Shown: piece by piece, positions 7,932-15,773 of the stretch | Position numbering within the stretch: the first letter of the stretch is position 1 | Layout: every line of letters starts with the position of its first letter | Origin: Actinomycetota bacterium | GTDB lineage: Bacteria; Actinomycetota; Geothermincolia; Fen-727; JAQUKT01 | Assembly (NCBI GenBank): GCA_028718945.1 | Contig: JAQUKT010000009.1 | Span: forward strand, 1 to 36,170 | Length of the DNA stretch: 36,170 nt | Direction of reading: 5' to 3' | Translations under genes and position numbers: made by a program | Notes under the pieces: model-generated | Database searches by the model: none | What the model was told of the DNA's origin: nothing | Seen by the model: the letters and a program-made list of their open reading frames with translations, nothing else

Positions 7932-10274
7932 GTGGAGGCTGGAACGGACAAAGTATTCCTTGAGTGCGGCGGGGCAGACTTTTGTTTCGACCTTGAGACC
8001 GGCAGCTTCTCTTTACATACGGGAGGAACTCCGGTCTTTTCTTGCGCCTCGGGGAAAATTATTTTGAGCGGAAAAAAGGGGATGGAATGCATTGAGGCAG
8101 CTGGCAGGTGGGAAAGAAACAATTCAGGGGATGGTCTTCTCTGCACAAGGAGGACAAACTCCTGCTTGCTCATTTACAGGTTTGCGCCAGTCGAAGGCGG
8201 CGTAAGAATCGAGATGGGGATTTCATGGGACGGGAGAGGAGAAGCCCCTGCCGTTGAATTCATCGCCCCGCTTGTTGTCCAGGAAGGTGGCATATGGCCC
8301 TCTGAAAAGGGCACGCGAGCCTGGAGGTTTTATCAGAACGGCTGGCAGTGCTGGACACCGAGCGGAACACTCAAAAGCAGAAGAGCTGGTTTTTATCTCC
8401 TCCCCTTTTTCCTGCCGCGTCATCTTTACGCGATGGTTGGAAACCCTTCCACTCCCATTCCGCTTCAGCGAGGATATTTCTCAAGCGAGTGGTTTGCCGG
8501 AATCGGGGACCTTGCAAATGAAAGAAGCATCGTTGCTGGCTTCATCGGGGTGAAGAAAGCATTTTCTCAGGTGTTTGCGAGTATTTTGAGGCACCCGAAG
8601 GATTGTTCGCTTTTTTCGCGCTCGCACTTCGAGGGGAAGCTTCTCGAGAGCAAGGAGCCCCTTTTTTCGGAACCTTTGGTTGTAATAACGGGCGACCTTT
8701 CCGGGCGTAATTTTGAGCATTACGCTGGACTGCTCGCGAAAGAATCAGGTGGGAGCTTCAGGCAAATTCCTACAGGATGGTGTTCCTGGTATCACTATTA
8801 CAACAAAATCACCGAGGAAGAAGTCGAGAAGAACGCGAGTCTCTTCTCCGGGAAGCACAAAGAACTTGGAGTTGAGTTTGTGCAAATAGATGACGGGTAC
8901 CAGGCTCAGATTGGCGACTGGCTCGAGACAAATGCGAAATTTAGAGGGGGAATCGAAAAGGCAGCGTCCTTGATTCAAGAAAAAGGGATGGTGCCAGGGA
9001 TTTGGCTTGCTCCATTTTCTGTGTCGAGGCGGTCGCGAATATTCAGGGAGAAGAAAGAATGGCTGATCAAGAACAAAAAGGGCAAGCCCACCATTGCTGG
9101 CATAAACCCGTATTGGAAAGGGCAGTACTACGGGCTTGACCTCACCAACGAAGAGGTCATTGAATACCTTCGCGGTGTTTTTTCAGCTCTCAGGGACTAT
9201 GGATTCAGGTTCTTCAAACTCGACTTTCTTTCGAGCGGCATGCTCGTCGGCAGAAGGAAAAACGAAAATCTTACCCGCGCGGAGGCTGGGAGGAAAGCGC
9301 TCGAGGTGATCAGGGCCGCTGCCGGTGATGACTCCTACATTCTTGGTGCTGGCGGTCCAATTTTTCTTGGTGTTGGAATTTTCGATGCGCAGAGAGTCGG
9401 GGGGGATGTTGCGCCTTACTGGAGTAAGTTCTGGCAAGCTTTGTTTCACGACAGGGCAACTGCCGGATTGAAGAATTCGCTCATATGGGATTTCACCCGC
9501 TGTTTCTTGAACGGGCGGGTGTTCGATGGAGACCCTGATTGCGTGATGCTTCGCTCGAGAGAAACAGACCTGACAGAGGATGAGCGAAAAACGCTCATTT
9601 CTGCCGCCGGAGTATTTGCGGGAGCGCTTCTGTTTTCGGATGATGGGGAGGCTCTCTTGGATTCGGATGTAGGGCTTGGCTCTGTGTTGCTTCCCCGCAT
9701 TCGCTCTTTTCCGAGATGCCCGGATATCTGGAAGAGAGAGATCCCTTCCCTCATGTTGAGCGATTTTTCCGATGTTTGCGGGAAATATCATGTTCTGTGG
9801 ATGTTGAACTGGTCCTCTCGGGCAAGCACCCTTTCGACAACTCTTGATGAACTTGGGTTGAATGGGGGAAAGTATCACGCCTGCGAGTTCTGGAGCGGGA
9901 GATACCTTGGAGTTGTCGAGAAAGAGTTGAAGGTCGAGGGAGTTCCAGCTCACGGGTCTTGTGTAGTGAGGCTGACGGAGGTAGGTTCTCCTCGCGTCAT
10001 TGGCTCTACGATAAAAATTTTGCAGGGCGCTCAGGAGATTTCATATTTTGGCAGCGATGATGAAAATATTATAATTCGTGTAGGAGGTTCGAAAAAAAGA
10101 AACGCGTCAATCATACTTTTCGCGCCTAAGTGGAAGGGCCTCTCAGAGGTTGGTGGCGTGGATCCCTCGATAGAACGTCTGGGTGAGGGTGTCTGGGGGG
10201 TAAGTTTTGAGCTGGAGGGAGAAAAGGAGCTGCGGTTTTCTAAGAGAAGATTGGAGGATAGGCAATGCCAGTAG
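7932..10274 (+). CDS. Glycoside hydrolase family 36 enzyme (alpha-galactosidase-like)
   Basis: GH36 enzymes remove terminal alpha-galactose (or alpha-N-acetylgalactosamine) from oligosaccharides with retention of configuration. From this start the protein has 780 residues: an N-terminal beta domain, a (beta/alpha)8 barrel from about 280 and a C-terminal beta domain. Barrel motifs include GWCSWYHYYNKI, FVQIDDGYQ and FFKLDF, the last holding the nucleophile Asp431. RVGGDVAPYW holds the likely acid/base Asp492. No signal peptide is visible, so it acts in the cytoplasm on imported sugars. The frame is open from a TTG at 7896, but the GTG at 7932 follows GGGAGG at 10-base spacing and is preferred. 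The next gene, an alpha/beta hydrolase, overlaps it by ten bases. The substrate could also be an unusual alpha-glycoside. Confidence 0.9.
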   Translation: MEAGTDKVFLECGGADFCFDLETGSFSLHTGGTPVFSCASGKIILSGKKGMECIEAAGRWERNNSGDGLLCTRRTNSCLLIYRFAPVEGGVRIEMGISWDGRGEAPAVEFIAPLVVQEGGIWPSEKGTRAWRFYQNGWQCWTPSGTLKSRRAGFYLLPFFLPRHLYAMVGNPSTPIPLQRGYFSSEWFAGIGDLANERSIVAGFIGVKKAFSQVFASILRHPKDCSLFSRSHFEGKLLESKEPLFSEPLVVITGDLSGRNFEHYAGLLAKESGGSFRQIPTGWCSWYHYYNKITEEEVEKNASLFSGKHKELGVEFVQIDDGYQAQIGDWLETNAKFRGGIEKAASLIQEKGMVPGIWLAPFSVSRRSRIFREKKEWLIKNKKGKPTIAGINPYWKGQYYGLDLTNEEVIEYLRGVFSALRDYGFRFFKLDFLSSGMLVGRRKNENLTRAEAGRKALEVIRAAAGDDSYILGAGGPIFLGVGIFDAQRVGGDVAPYWSKFWQALFHDRATAGLKNSLIWDFTRCFLNGRVFDGDPDCVMLRSRETDLTEDERKTLISAAGVFAGALLFSDDGEALLDSDVGLGSVLLPRIRSFPRCPDIWKREIPSLMLSDFSDVCGKYHVLWMLNWSSRASTLSTTLDELGLNGGKYHACEFWSGRYLGVVEKELKVEGVPAHGSCVVRLTEVGSPRVIGSTIKILQGAQEISYFGSDDENIIIRVGGSKKRNASIILFAPKWKGLSEVGGVDPSIERLGEGVWGVSFELEGEKELRFSKRRLEDRQCQ

Positions 10275-11080
10275 AGTCAATAGAGGGAATAAGAATTGCT
10301 TACGAGATGAAGGGTGAGGGGAAACCGATTGTCTTTCTTCATTGCTGGACGGGTAACAGACGACTTTTCAACAGGCAGGTCGAGAGGTTTTCCAGCGACT
10401 ATCAATGTATCTTGATTGATTTTCCAGGGCATGGCGAATCCGGTGAATGCGAGGAATATTCCGTTGAGCGTTTTGGCGAGCTTACATTTACGCTTCTTCA
10501 AAAACTGGGCGTGAGGAAAGCTGTTTTTGCGGGTCATAGTTTGGGAGGCATGGTTTGTCTTTTTATGGCGATAAATCATCCGGGGATAGTCCATGCGTTG
10601 ATTCTGCTTGACACAACGCCTCACCTCTCAGGCTGGTTCCCCCAGAATATTTTTGCGGCGGCTGGCGTGAGACTTGGAAAGTTTGGCTTCAGGTCCGGGA
10701 AGGCGCTTGTTGCGGCAGCGGTTGCCACTCATCCGTTTTCGAGTCTCGAGTCAAAGATTTTGACCGCGAGGGAATGCTCGAAAGTGAAGAACAAGCCGCT
10801 TGTAGAAACGCTTGATAGTTTGAGAAGGTTCGATGTGAGAAGGAAACTTTCGAAAATCAAAAAGCCGGCTCTTGTGGTTGTTGGAGACCTTGACATGCTT
10901 GCTGACGTAAGGCAGGCGATGAAGATGGCAAAGGAAATACCCGACGCTATGCTAAAGATAGTAAGGGGAGCGGGCCACATGGCTCTTTTTGAGAAGCCTG
11001 AAATTGTAAACGAGGCAATATCTGACTTTCTCGAGCGCGTCTATCCGCCTGTCAGGATAGAAGCGAAAAGCGCGTCATAG
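10265..11080 (+). CDS. Alpha/beta-fold hydrolase
   Basis: This is a 271-residue serine hydrolase of the single-domain alpha/beta fold. The nucleophile elbow is GHSLGG with Ser92, the acid is in VVGDLD (Asp208 or Asp210) and the histidine is His238 in GAGHMALFEKP. The oxyanion segment FLHCWTGNRR follows strand 3. It has no signal peptide. The ATG lies inside the end of the GH36 gene, with GGAGG eight bases upstream, so the two are one operon. That pairing suggests a role in processing the same glycoside or an ester on it, but substrate cannot be predicted within this very broad family. Confidence 0.88.
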   Translation: MPVESIEGIRIAYEMKGEGKPIVFLHCWTGNRRLFNRQVERFSSDYQCILIDFPGHGESGECEEYSVERFGELTFTLLQKLGVRKAVFAGHSLGGMVCLFMAINHPGIVHALILLDTTPHLSGWFPQNIFAAAGVRLGKFGFRSGKALVAAAVATHPFSSLESKILTARECSKVKNKPLVETLDSLRRFDVRRKLSKIKKPALVVVGDLDMLADVRQAMKMAKEIPDAMLKIVRGAGHMALFEKPEIVNEAISDFLERVYPPVRIEAKSAS

Positions 11081-11135
11081 TTTTTGAGTTTGCCTGCATT
11101 CCTGCTGAATCAAGTTGAAAGTTTTCTCAATGTTC

Positions 11136-11600
11136 TTATACGAGAGATTCTGCGCGCTTCTTCAAATCTTCAAGAGCGGACTTCATAACTTTTTTATCAA
11201 CCTGTTTCAAAAGCCTCGAAAACATCGGACCCCGAAGCGCTTTTGGAAGCGAGTAGGAGACCCTGTAATAGTACGTTACTTCTGTTTCGTCCTCTGAAAG
11301 CGGGGCAAACTCGTAATAAGCCTCGACATCATCGAGGTCTCCTTCCACATAGTGGATATCTATCCTGTCTTTCTTGTAGGAGTATTCGAGGACATAATTC
11401 AATTTTCTGTATATGGCATCAACCGTGTATTTGACCTGAGTCCCTCTTTTGCTCCTGTCTCTCTTCAGGACTTCGATATTCACGACTCCTGACATCCACT
11501 CGGGATATGTTTCAAAATCAAGGAGTGTTTTCTTTATGGTTTCCACACCTGTGTTGATTACGATTGTTTCCGAAAGCCCGCCTTTTGTTTCCGAAGCCAT
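11136..11600 (-). CDS. SRPBCC (START-like) family protein
   Basis: This is a 154-residue helix-grip protein of the polyketide-cyclase/COQ10-like group, which bind hydrophobic ligands in a deep cavity. Recognisable features are the early TLLDFETYPEWMSGVVNIEVL segment, the antiparallel strands through YTVDAIY and LEYSYK, and a long C-terminal helix containing SRLLKQVDKK. The ATG has AAGGGGGG a few bases upstream. It converges on the alpha/beta hydrolase gene with a gap of only 55 bases. It is transcribed divergently from the cysteine synthase gene, so the two could share a control region (11601-11757). The ligand is unknown. Confidence 0.83.
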   Translation of the reverse strand: MASETKGGLSETIVINTGVETIKKTLLDFETYPEWMSGVVNIEVLKRDRSKRGTQVKYTVDAIYRKLNYVLEYSYKKDRIDIHYVEGDLDDVEAYYEFAPLSEDETEVTYYYRVSYSLPKALRGPMFSRLLKQVDKKVMKSALEDLKKRAESLV

Positions 11601-11728
11601 GTTCCCCCCTTTTGACGGATAGACATTTCAGGTGAATCGATTCTTGATGCAAGAAGTATATTCGAAAAGTAAGGAAATTGAACCCTTATTTCTTTTGCCC
11701 ATTAACGCTGATGAAATGAGGAGTGCGC

Positions 11729-11734
11729 TATAAT
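11729..11734 (+). promoter_or_regulatory. Putative -10 box (TATAAT) for the cysteine synthase gene
   Basis: A perfect TATAAT lies 24 bases before the cysteine synthase ATG. No convincing -35 hexamer is present at 16-18 bases upstream. A start site near 11741 would leave a short leader containing the GGGAGG ribosome site. Confidence 0.45.
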
Positions 11735-11757
11735 GCAAAAAACAGGGAGGAAAAGAA

Positions 11758-12684
11758 ATGCTCATTGGGAAAGAGCCTTGCATCTTTGATTTGATTGGCT
11801 CTACGCCAATCGTGAAAGTAAAAAAATTGAATCCAAACCCGAACGTAACAGTTCTTGCGAAACTCGAGGGTTTCAATCCGTGCAGTTCGATTAAGGACAG
11901 AATTGCCATTTACATGATAGAGGGGTCTGAGTCAAGGGGTGAACTTCGAGAGGGAATGACGATTGTTGAACCAACGAGTGGGAACACCGGAATTGGTCTT
12001 GCCATGGTGGCTGCTGTGAAGGGCTACGACCTCAAGATCGTGATGCCTGATAACATGAGCATTGAAAGACGTCTCGTAATGGAGGCTTTCGGGGCGGAGG
12101 TAATTCTCAGCCCTGGCAACAAGGGCATGAATGGCGCAATAGAAATCGCGGGCGAACTCGCAAAAGATTCAGGTGTCTATATGCCAGACCAGTTTTCGAA
12201 CCCGGATAATGTTCGTGCCCATTATGAAGGAACAGGCGTTGAAATCCTGAAGCAGACCGACAGGGTTGATGTTCTTGTCGCGGGAATAGGAACCGGTGGA
12301 ACGCTCATGGGAGTTGGCAAAAGGCTGAAGGAACGCGACCGGAAAGTGAAAATTGTTGGTGTTGAGCCTTTACCAAATTCGAAAATCCAGGGATTGAAAA
12401 ACCTCGGTGATTATGTCCCTCCAATCATTGACCTCTCACTTATTGATGAGAAGGTGAACGCGGATGACTCGGAAGCATTCGGGATGACCGACGAACTGGC
12501 TAAAACGGAGGGGCTTTTTGTGGGAACCTCGAGCGGGGCGGCGATGTGCGAGGCAGTCAATCAGGCTCGAAAGATTAAAGGTGGGACTATCCTTGTAATA
12601 TTCCCCGACCGCGGAGACCGCTACCTTTCCGAGATGGGGTCAGGTCTCGAGATGGGGTCAGGTCTTGCAATACGACAATCTTGA
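11758..12684 (+). CDS. cysK: Cysteine synthase (O-acetylserine sulfhydrylase) with altered C-terminus
   Basis: This PLP enzyme joins sulfide with O-acetylserine (or a related activated serine) to make cysteine. The PLP lysine is Lys46 in NPCSSIKDRIA. The substrate loop PTSGNTGIGLAM and the phosphate loop GTGGTLMG are intact, and the C-terminal SSGAAM motif is present. The start has GGGAGG ten bases upstream. The protein stays close to relatives up to DRGDRYLSE and then ends in MGSGLEMGSGLAIRQS. Those last 16 residues are encoded by two adjoining copies of the dispersed repeat, which has replaced the native stop and last residues. The catalytic core is complete, so activity is likely. CysK and CysM types cannot be separated with certainty. 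Confidence 0.9.
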   Translation: MLIGKEPCIFDLIGSTPIVKVKKLNPNPNVTVLAKLEGFNPCSSIKDRIAIYMIEGSESRGELREGMTIVEPTSGNTGIGLAMVAAVKGYDLKIVMPDNMSIERRLVMEAFGAEVILSPGNKGMNGAIEIAGELAKDSGVYMPDQFSNPDNVRAHYEGTGVEILKQTDRVDVLVAGIGTGGTLMGVGKRLKERDRKVKIVGVEPLPNSKIQGLKNLGDYVPPIIDLSLIDEKVNADDSEAFGMTDELAKTEGLFVGTSSGAAMCEAVNQARKIKGGTILVIFPDRGDRYLSEMGSGLEMGSGLAIRQS

Positions 12685-12698
12685 CTTTTTGCCTGACC
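12635..12698 (+). repeat. Dispersed repeat, tandem half and full-length copy 2, inside the end of cysK
   Basis: TGGGGTCAGGTCT at 12635-12647 is followed at 12653-12671 by TGGGGTCAGGTCTTGCAAT and then ACGACAAT, a diverged tail. GGTCAGG (12657-12663) can pair with CCTGACC (12692-12698) to form a long-loop hairpin, as in palindromic REP-type elements. The cysK stop codon is inside the element. Confidence 0.8.
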
Positions 12699-12901
12699 TG
12701 TTGAGAGGAAAGGGGTTCGGGATAGTTTAGACAGCACTTGCATTTTGTTTCAAATCTTCTTGAAAACTATTTCCTTATTCAAAAATGTGGTTGACGCCAA
12801 GCAATGCATTCTTCTGCGCGTATGAAAGAGAGGCAAAATATCTCAACTGAAAAACTTGATGCGCGTATTCCGCCACACTGGAGGAGCAGAATCTTGAAGG
12901 C

Positions 12902-12931
12902 TTGAAAAATGTGGTTGCTTTGCTTTAGAAT
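12902..12931 (+). promoter_or_regulatory. Putative sigma-70-type promoter for the pseudokinase gene
   Basis: TTGAAA (12902-12907) and TAGAAT (12926-12931) are separated by 18 bases. The ATG at 12946 lies only 15 bases after the -10 box, so the transcript would be nearly leaderless. This agrees with the lack of a clear ribosome site. Confidence 0.4.
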
Positions 12932-12945
12932 AGAGCAGAGCAAGC

Positions 12946-13890
12946 ATGAATAGAATAGAGGAAGTTTTCAGAGGAATTGGATACTGTCTTGAGGCTTGCG
13001 TCGCAAGCGATTGTTTCGGAGACATATATCTCGGCAAGTATGTTTCTCACAACCTTGATGTACTTCTGAGAGTAATGCCGGAAGGTATCTTGGGGGATTC
13101 AAGGGCAGGCGAACTTGCGCTTTCGCAGGTAGAGATTTGGAGCAGGCTTTCACATGGAGGAATACTTCGAGTACTTGACTGGGGCAAGGTCGAGGGTTTC
13201 ACATTTTTTGCGACGGAGAAGCCTCGTGGCAAGCCGCTTTTCGAGTTCTTGCGCGAAAGAAGCGAAGTCTCGCTGGAGCGCCTTGACTTCAGCCTTAATG
13301 TCCTTTGTTCTCTCCTTGAAGCGCTCGAGGCAGCAAGGCGATGGGGAGTGCTTCATCTTACACTTTCCTTGAACAATATATGGATTGAAGAAAATTGTGA
13401 GGTTCAGGCATCCGATTTTGGGCTCTGGTATCTATCGCGAGATTTTCCCGAAATTTTTCCAGCAGAAAGCCCGTTTCTTTCACCAGAACAGAAGAATGGC
13501 GAAGCAAGCGCGGCAAGCGATGTTTATTCTGCCGCACTTGTTTTCGTTGCTCTGGGTTGCGGGCTGGAGGCTTCTTCCGGCGTCAAGAATTTTCACGAGA
13601 TGCCAGAGGTGCCTTCGGGTCTTCGCGAGGTTTTCTTGATTTCACTTGATGAGAATCCGCGCGCGAGATTCATATCTGCGGGTGATTTTTTGCGCAATCT
13701 TGGAGGGACTGTTTCTCTTCGTGAGAGTGAGTACGAGTTCTGCCCTTTCTGCGAACTGAAAGCAAGAATTGAGGACGAAAGACTGTTGAAAAGCGAGAAT
13801 CGGGCTTCAAGCGCACGAGTTCTTTTACCCTGGATTTTGATACTTGCCCTTGCCGCGGCAGCACTTGCGATGTGGCTTGCGGCACTTTAG
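12946..13890 (+). CDS. Protein-kinase-like protein, probable pseudokinase with C-terminal membrane anchor
   Basis: The 314-residue protein has the layout of a bacterial Ser/Thr kinase but has lost key residues. The beta-3 lysine of VAIK is Arg42 (VLLRVM). The HRD catalytic motif is HLT (137-139), so the catalytic Asp is missing. The following Asn144 and the DFG motif (Asp157-Gly159) remain. An APE-like SPEQ (179-182) and the SDVYSAALVF helix (191-200) are also kept. After the kinase fold comes a CPFC pair (266-269) and a hydrophobic C-terminal helix (about 292-314), giving a tail-anchored protein facing the cytoplasm. It may bind nucleotide without catalysing, acting as a scaffold or regulator. 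No partner kinase or phosphatase is adjacent. Low residual activity cannot be excluded. Confidence 0.8.
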   Translation: MNRIEEVFRGIGYCLEACVASDCFGDIYLGKYVSHNLDVLLRVMPEGILGDSRAGELALSQVEIWSRLSHGGILRVLDWGKVEGFTFFATEKPRGKPLFEFLRERSEVSLERLDFSLNVLCSLLEALEAARRWGVLHLTLSLNNIWIEENCEVQASDFGLWYLSRDFPEIFPAESPFLSPEQKNGEASAASDVYSAALVFVALGCGLEASSGVKNFHEMPEVPSGLREVFLISLDENPRARFISAGDFLRNLGGTVSLRESEYEFCPFCELKARIEDERLLKSENRASSARVLLPWILILALAAAALAMWLAAL

Positions 13891-13891
13891 T

Positions 13892-14058
13892 TCATCGTCC
13901 CATAGATACCCTAACATTCGAGCGCCCCTGCATCCACACGAGCCTCAAAGTGCTCCCTCGACGTACATCCTCATGCGCCTTTGGTCAGGAGCCTTGTTGG
14001 CGCGGCGCAGAATGACGCTCTCGGTGCGTCAACCTACCTATTGGACGGTGCGCTTAGG
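13892..14058 (-). repeat. Repeat element of about 165 bp, copy B (decayed)
   Basis: This is the same element as at 7540-7708, same strand, lying between the 3' ends of the pseudokinase and the HisJ-like gene. On the minus strand one frame reads TESVILRR, then MRMYVEGAL, then a stop; a shifted frame continues EARVDAGALEC before another stop. If the element once coded for protein, this copy is dead. Confidence 0.6.
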
Positions 14059-14077
14059 TGATTCGCCACGGGTTCGT

Positions 14078-14878
14078 TCATGAATCGAGAGAGACGAGGT
14101 TCATTCTTCTTTTTTCAAAGGTCGCAATTTTGCAATAGCCATATTCGCGGAGAAGGCTTTCCGCCCTTTCAAAGCCACTGCCGATGTCTTCCGGGCAATG
14201 GGCATCCGAACCGAGAGTTACAGGTATTCCAAGTTCGCTTGCTATACCTATGAACGAATTCTCCGGATATATCTCGGATGCCGGCCAGCGCAGTCCTGAT
14301 GTGTTTAGCTCGTAGCACATATCGTTTTCGAGAGCGGAACCCAGAACCTCTCGGTAGGCATCACCGAAATCCCGATTTGGCCTGTAACCGAATTTCTTTG
14401 GAAGGTCTGGATGAGAGAGAATGTCGTAAAGACCCGTTTCCGCCATCTCTTTGAGAATTCTGTAATACCTCAAGTAGAATTCTTCGAGGTTTATACGCTC
14501 GTATTTGTCCATCTGTCTCGGGTCGTCAAATATCCATCCGTCAACGAAATGAACTGAGCCAAGTACATAATCAAAAGGATGTGAATCAATCATTTTTTCT
14601 ATTTTGTCTATGGTGTGTGGCTCGTAATCCGCTTCGATTCCAAGCCTTATGGATATTTCACCTGCATATTTTTCCTTCATTTCAAGAACCTGTTCCACAT
14701 AAAAGGGAAGTTCTTCCGGGGACATCGAGAGGGCTCTGTCATCGGTATATGTGAGCGGCATGTGGTCTGCGATTCCCAGGTGAGAAAAGCCCTTCTGGAT
14801 TGCCGAGAGAACGAGGTCTTCGATACTTCCTCTCGCGTGACCACAAAAGTGGGTGTGAACATGATAATCAACTAACAT
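14078..14878 (-). CDS. PHP-domain phosphatase, histidinol-phosphatase (HisJ) type
   Basis: PHP phosphatases of this type remove phosphate from histidinol phosphate in histidine synthesis, using a cluster of metals bound by His and Asp. The 266-residue protein begins MLVDYHVHTHFCGH, the first metal motif (His6, His8, His14). It continues with GIADHMPL, the EADYEPH segment, GSVHFVDGW and the closing GSDAHCPED motif. The frame is open upstream to 14935, but the ATG at 14878 is preceded by GAAAGGAGAA and starts on the conserved motif. It overlaps the end of the PH-SHOCT gene by 11 bases, so they are coupled. No other his genes are in view, so a different sugar or amino-alcohol phosphate substrate is possible. 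Confidence 0.87.
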   Translation of the reverse strand: MLVDYHVHTHFCGHARGSIEDLVLSAIQKGFSHLGIADHMPLTYTDDRALSMSPEELPFYVEQVLEMKEKYAGEISIRLGIEADYEPHTIDKIEKMIDSHPFDYVLGSVHFVDGWIFDDPRQMDKYERINLEEFYLRYYRILKEMAETGLYDILSHPDLPKKFGYRPNRDFGDAYREVLGSALENDMCYELNTSGLRWPASEIYPENSFIGIASELGIPVTLGSDAHCPEDIGSGFERAESLLREYGYCKIATFEKRRMNLVSLDS

Positions 14879-15572
14879 CGTTCTCCTTTCCAAGCCGATC
14901 AAGAAGTTTTTGCTTTGCCTCGACGAATTCTTCACTGGATATTGTTCCCCGCCTTAGCATTCCCTCGAGCCTTTCTATCTGGTCAACTATTTCCGAGTAA
15001 ATTGGTGGTCGTTCGGGTGGAATTACCTCGAGTTTCGAGGTGGGCTGGTTAAGCGCAACCTCGCGCGCTATTTCGCGCACAGCCTCGAGGTCTTTACTTT
15101 CCCGGAGGACTTCTTGGGAGGGAAAAACACCGAGGATTTCATCTTTGAGCATATTCGGATGAGGCATCTTTGGGAAAGTCGCGCTTCCCTGTTCTCCCTC
15201 CCACTCCACGATGATGTCGCCAAAGCCAAGCATTCTTCCGGTGAGTGACTGAGAGACGGAAATGCGAGTAATTTTCGAGACGGGGATTTCGCTCGTTTTC
15301 TTTGTGAAGACGCCGGAGGAGTAAATGAGCCTGCGTGTTGTAAGTGTAAGAGACGCGGCTTTCCACTTGAGCAGCTGGGCTGCGCTGTATGAAATTAGCA
15401 GAAAGGCAAAGAAGATTCCTGCAACAAGGGGCAAGCCTTCCCTCAAAGAAGGAAAGATCACAAGGCACAAAATCCAGATGATCAAAAATAAGAGTGCAAG
15501 AAACACATGCTTGAGGAACACCACAGGGTTATGGTGAACTTTGAATATGGTCGTCTCATTCTCATAGTCCAT
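14868..15572 (-). CDS. Bacterial PH-domain membrane protein with SHOCT tail
   Basis: From the ATG at 15572 the protein has 234 residues. A short cytoplasmic start is followed by two hydrophobic helices (about 20-37 and 46-68). Next comes a bacterial PH (bPH2) domain with LTLTTRRLIYSSGVF ... EIPVSKITRISVSQS. The C-terminal 35 residues (IDQ/VDQIERLEGMLRRGTISSEEFVEAKQKLL-type) form a SHOCT motif, a short segment seen at ends of many bacterial proteins and thought to mediate oligomer formation. The frame extends upstream to 15674, but the added residues lack a ribosome site and family support; the chosen ATG has AGGGAAG upstream. It is coupled by overlap to the PHP phosphatase. Function is unknown; membrane or envelope stress roles are inference. 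Confidence 0.78.
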   Translation of the reverse strand: MDYENETTIFKVHHNPVVFLKHVFLALLFLIIWILCLVIFPSLREGLPLVAGIFFAFLLISYSAAQLLKWKAASLTLTTRRLIYSSGVFTKKTSEIPVSKITRISVSQSLTGRMLGFGDIIVEWEGEQGSATFPKMPHPNMLKDEILGVFPSQEVLRESKDLEAVREIAREVALNQPTSKLEVIPPERPPIYSEIVDQIERLEGMLRRGTISSEEFVEAKQKLLDRLGKENDVS

Positions 15573-15704
15573 TTGCTTCTTCCCTGGCGCTTGAGAGAAA
15601 AGTTCCAGGAGTATTTTTCTAATAATAATCGAATTCATATTAAAAAGGGGCGTGCTTTCCTGATTCGTTCTCATGATTTTCCTGGGTTCAAGAAGTAAGC
15701 CGCC

Positions 15705-15734
15705 TTATCAAGAGAGTGCCTGTTGAAGTAAAAT
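15705..15734 (+). promoter_or_regulatory. Putative promoter of the LCP-Hsp20-Lon operon
   Basis: TTATCA (15705-15710) and TAAAAT (15729-15734) are spaced by 18 bases. Transcription starting near 15741 would leave a leader of about 33 bases before the ATG at 15774. No CIRCE-like inverted repeat is seen, despite the heat-shock genes downstream. Confidence 0.4.
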
Positions 15735-15773
15735 TTCAATTGTTTCTTGCTGGAAGTGAGATTTTATTCTGAG

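Noticed and set aside
9183-9953. Long open frame antisense to the GH36 gene
   Set aside because: It shadows a gene with clear catalytic motifs and has no domain of its own; the same applies to antisense frames in lon (18448-19086, 19177-19704) and acs (24414-25001, 25317-25967).
12781-12917. Direct repeat AAAAATGTGGTTG upstream of the pseudokinase gene
   Set aside because: Two 13-bp copies 111 bases apart in an AT-rich stretch; no further copies or context to give them meaning.
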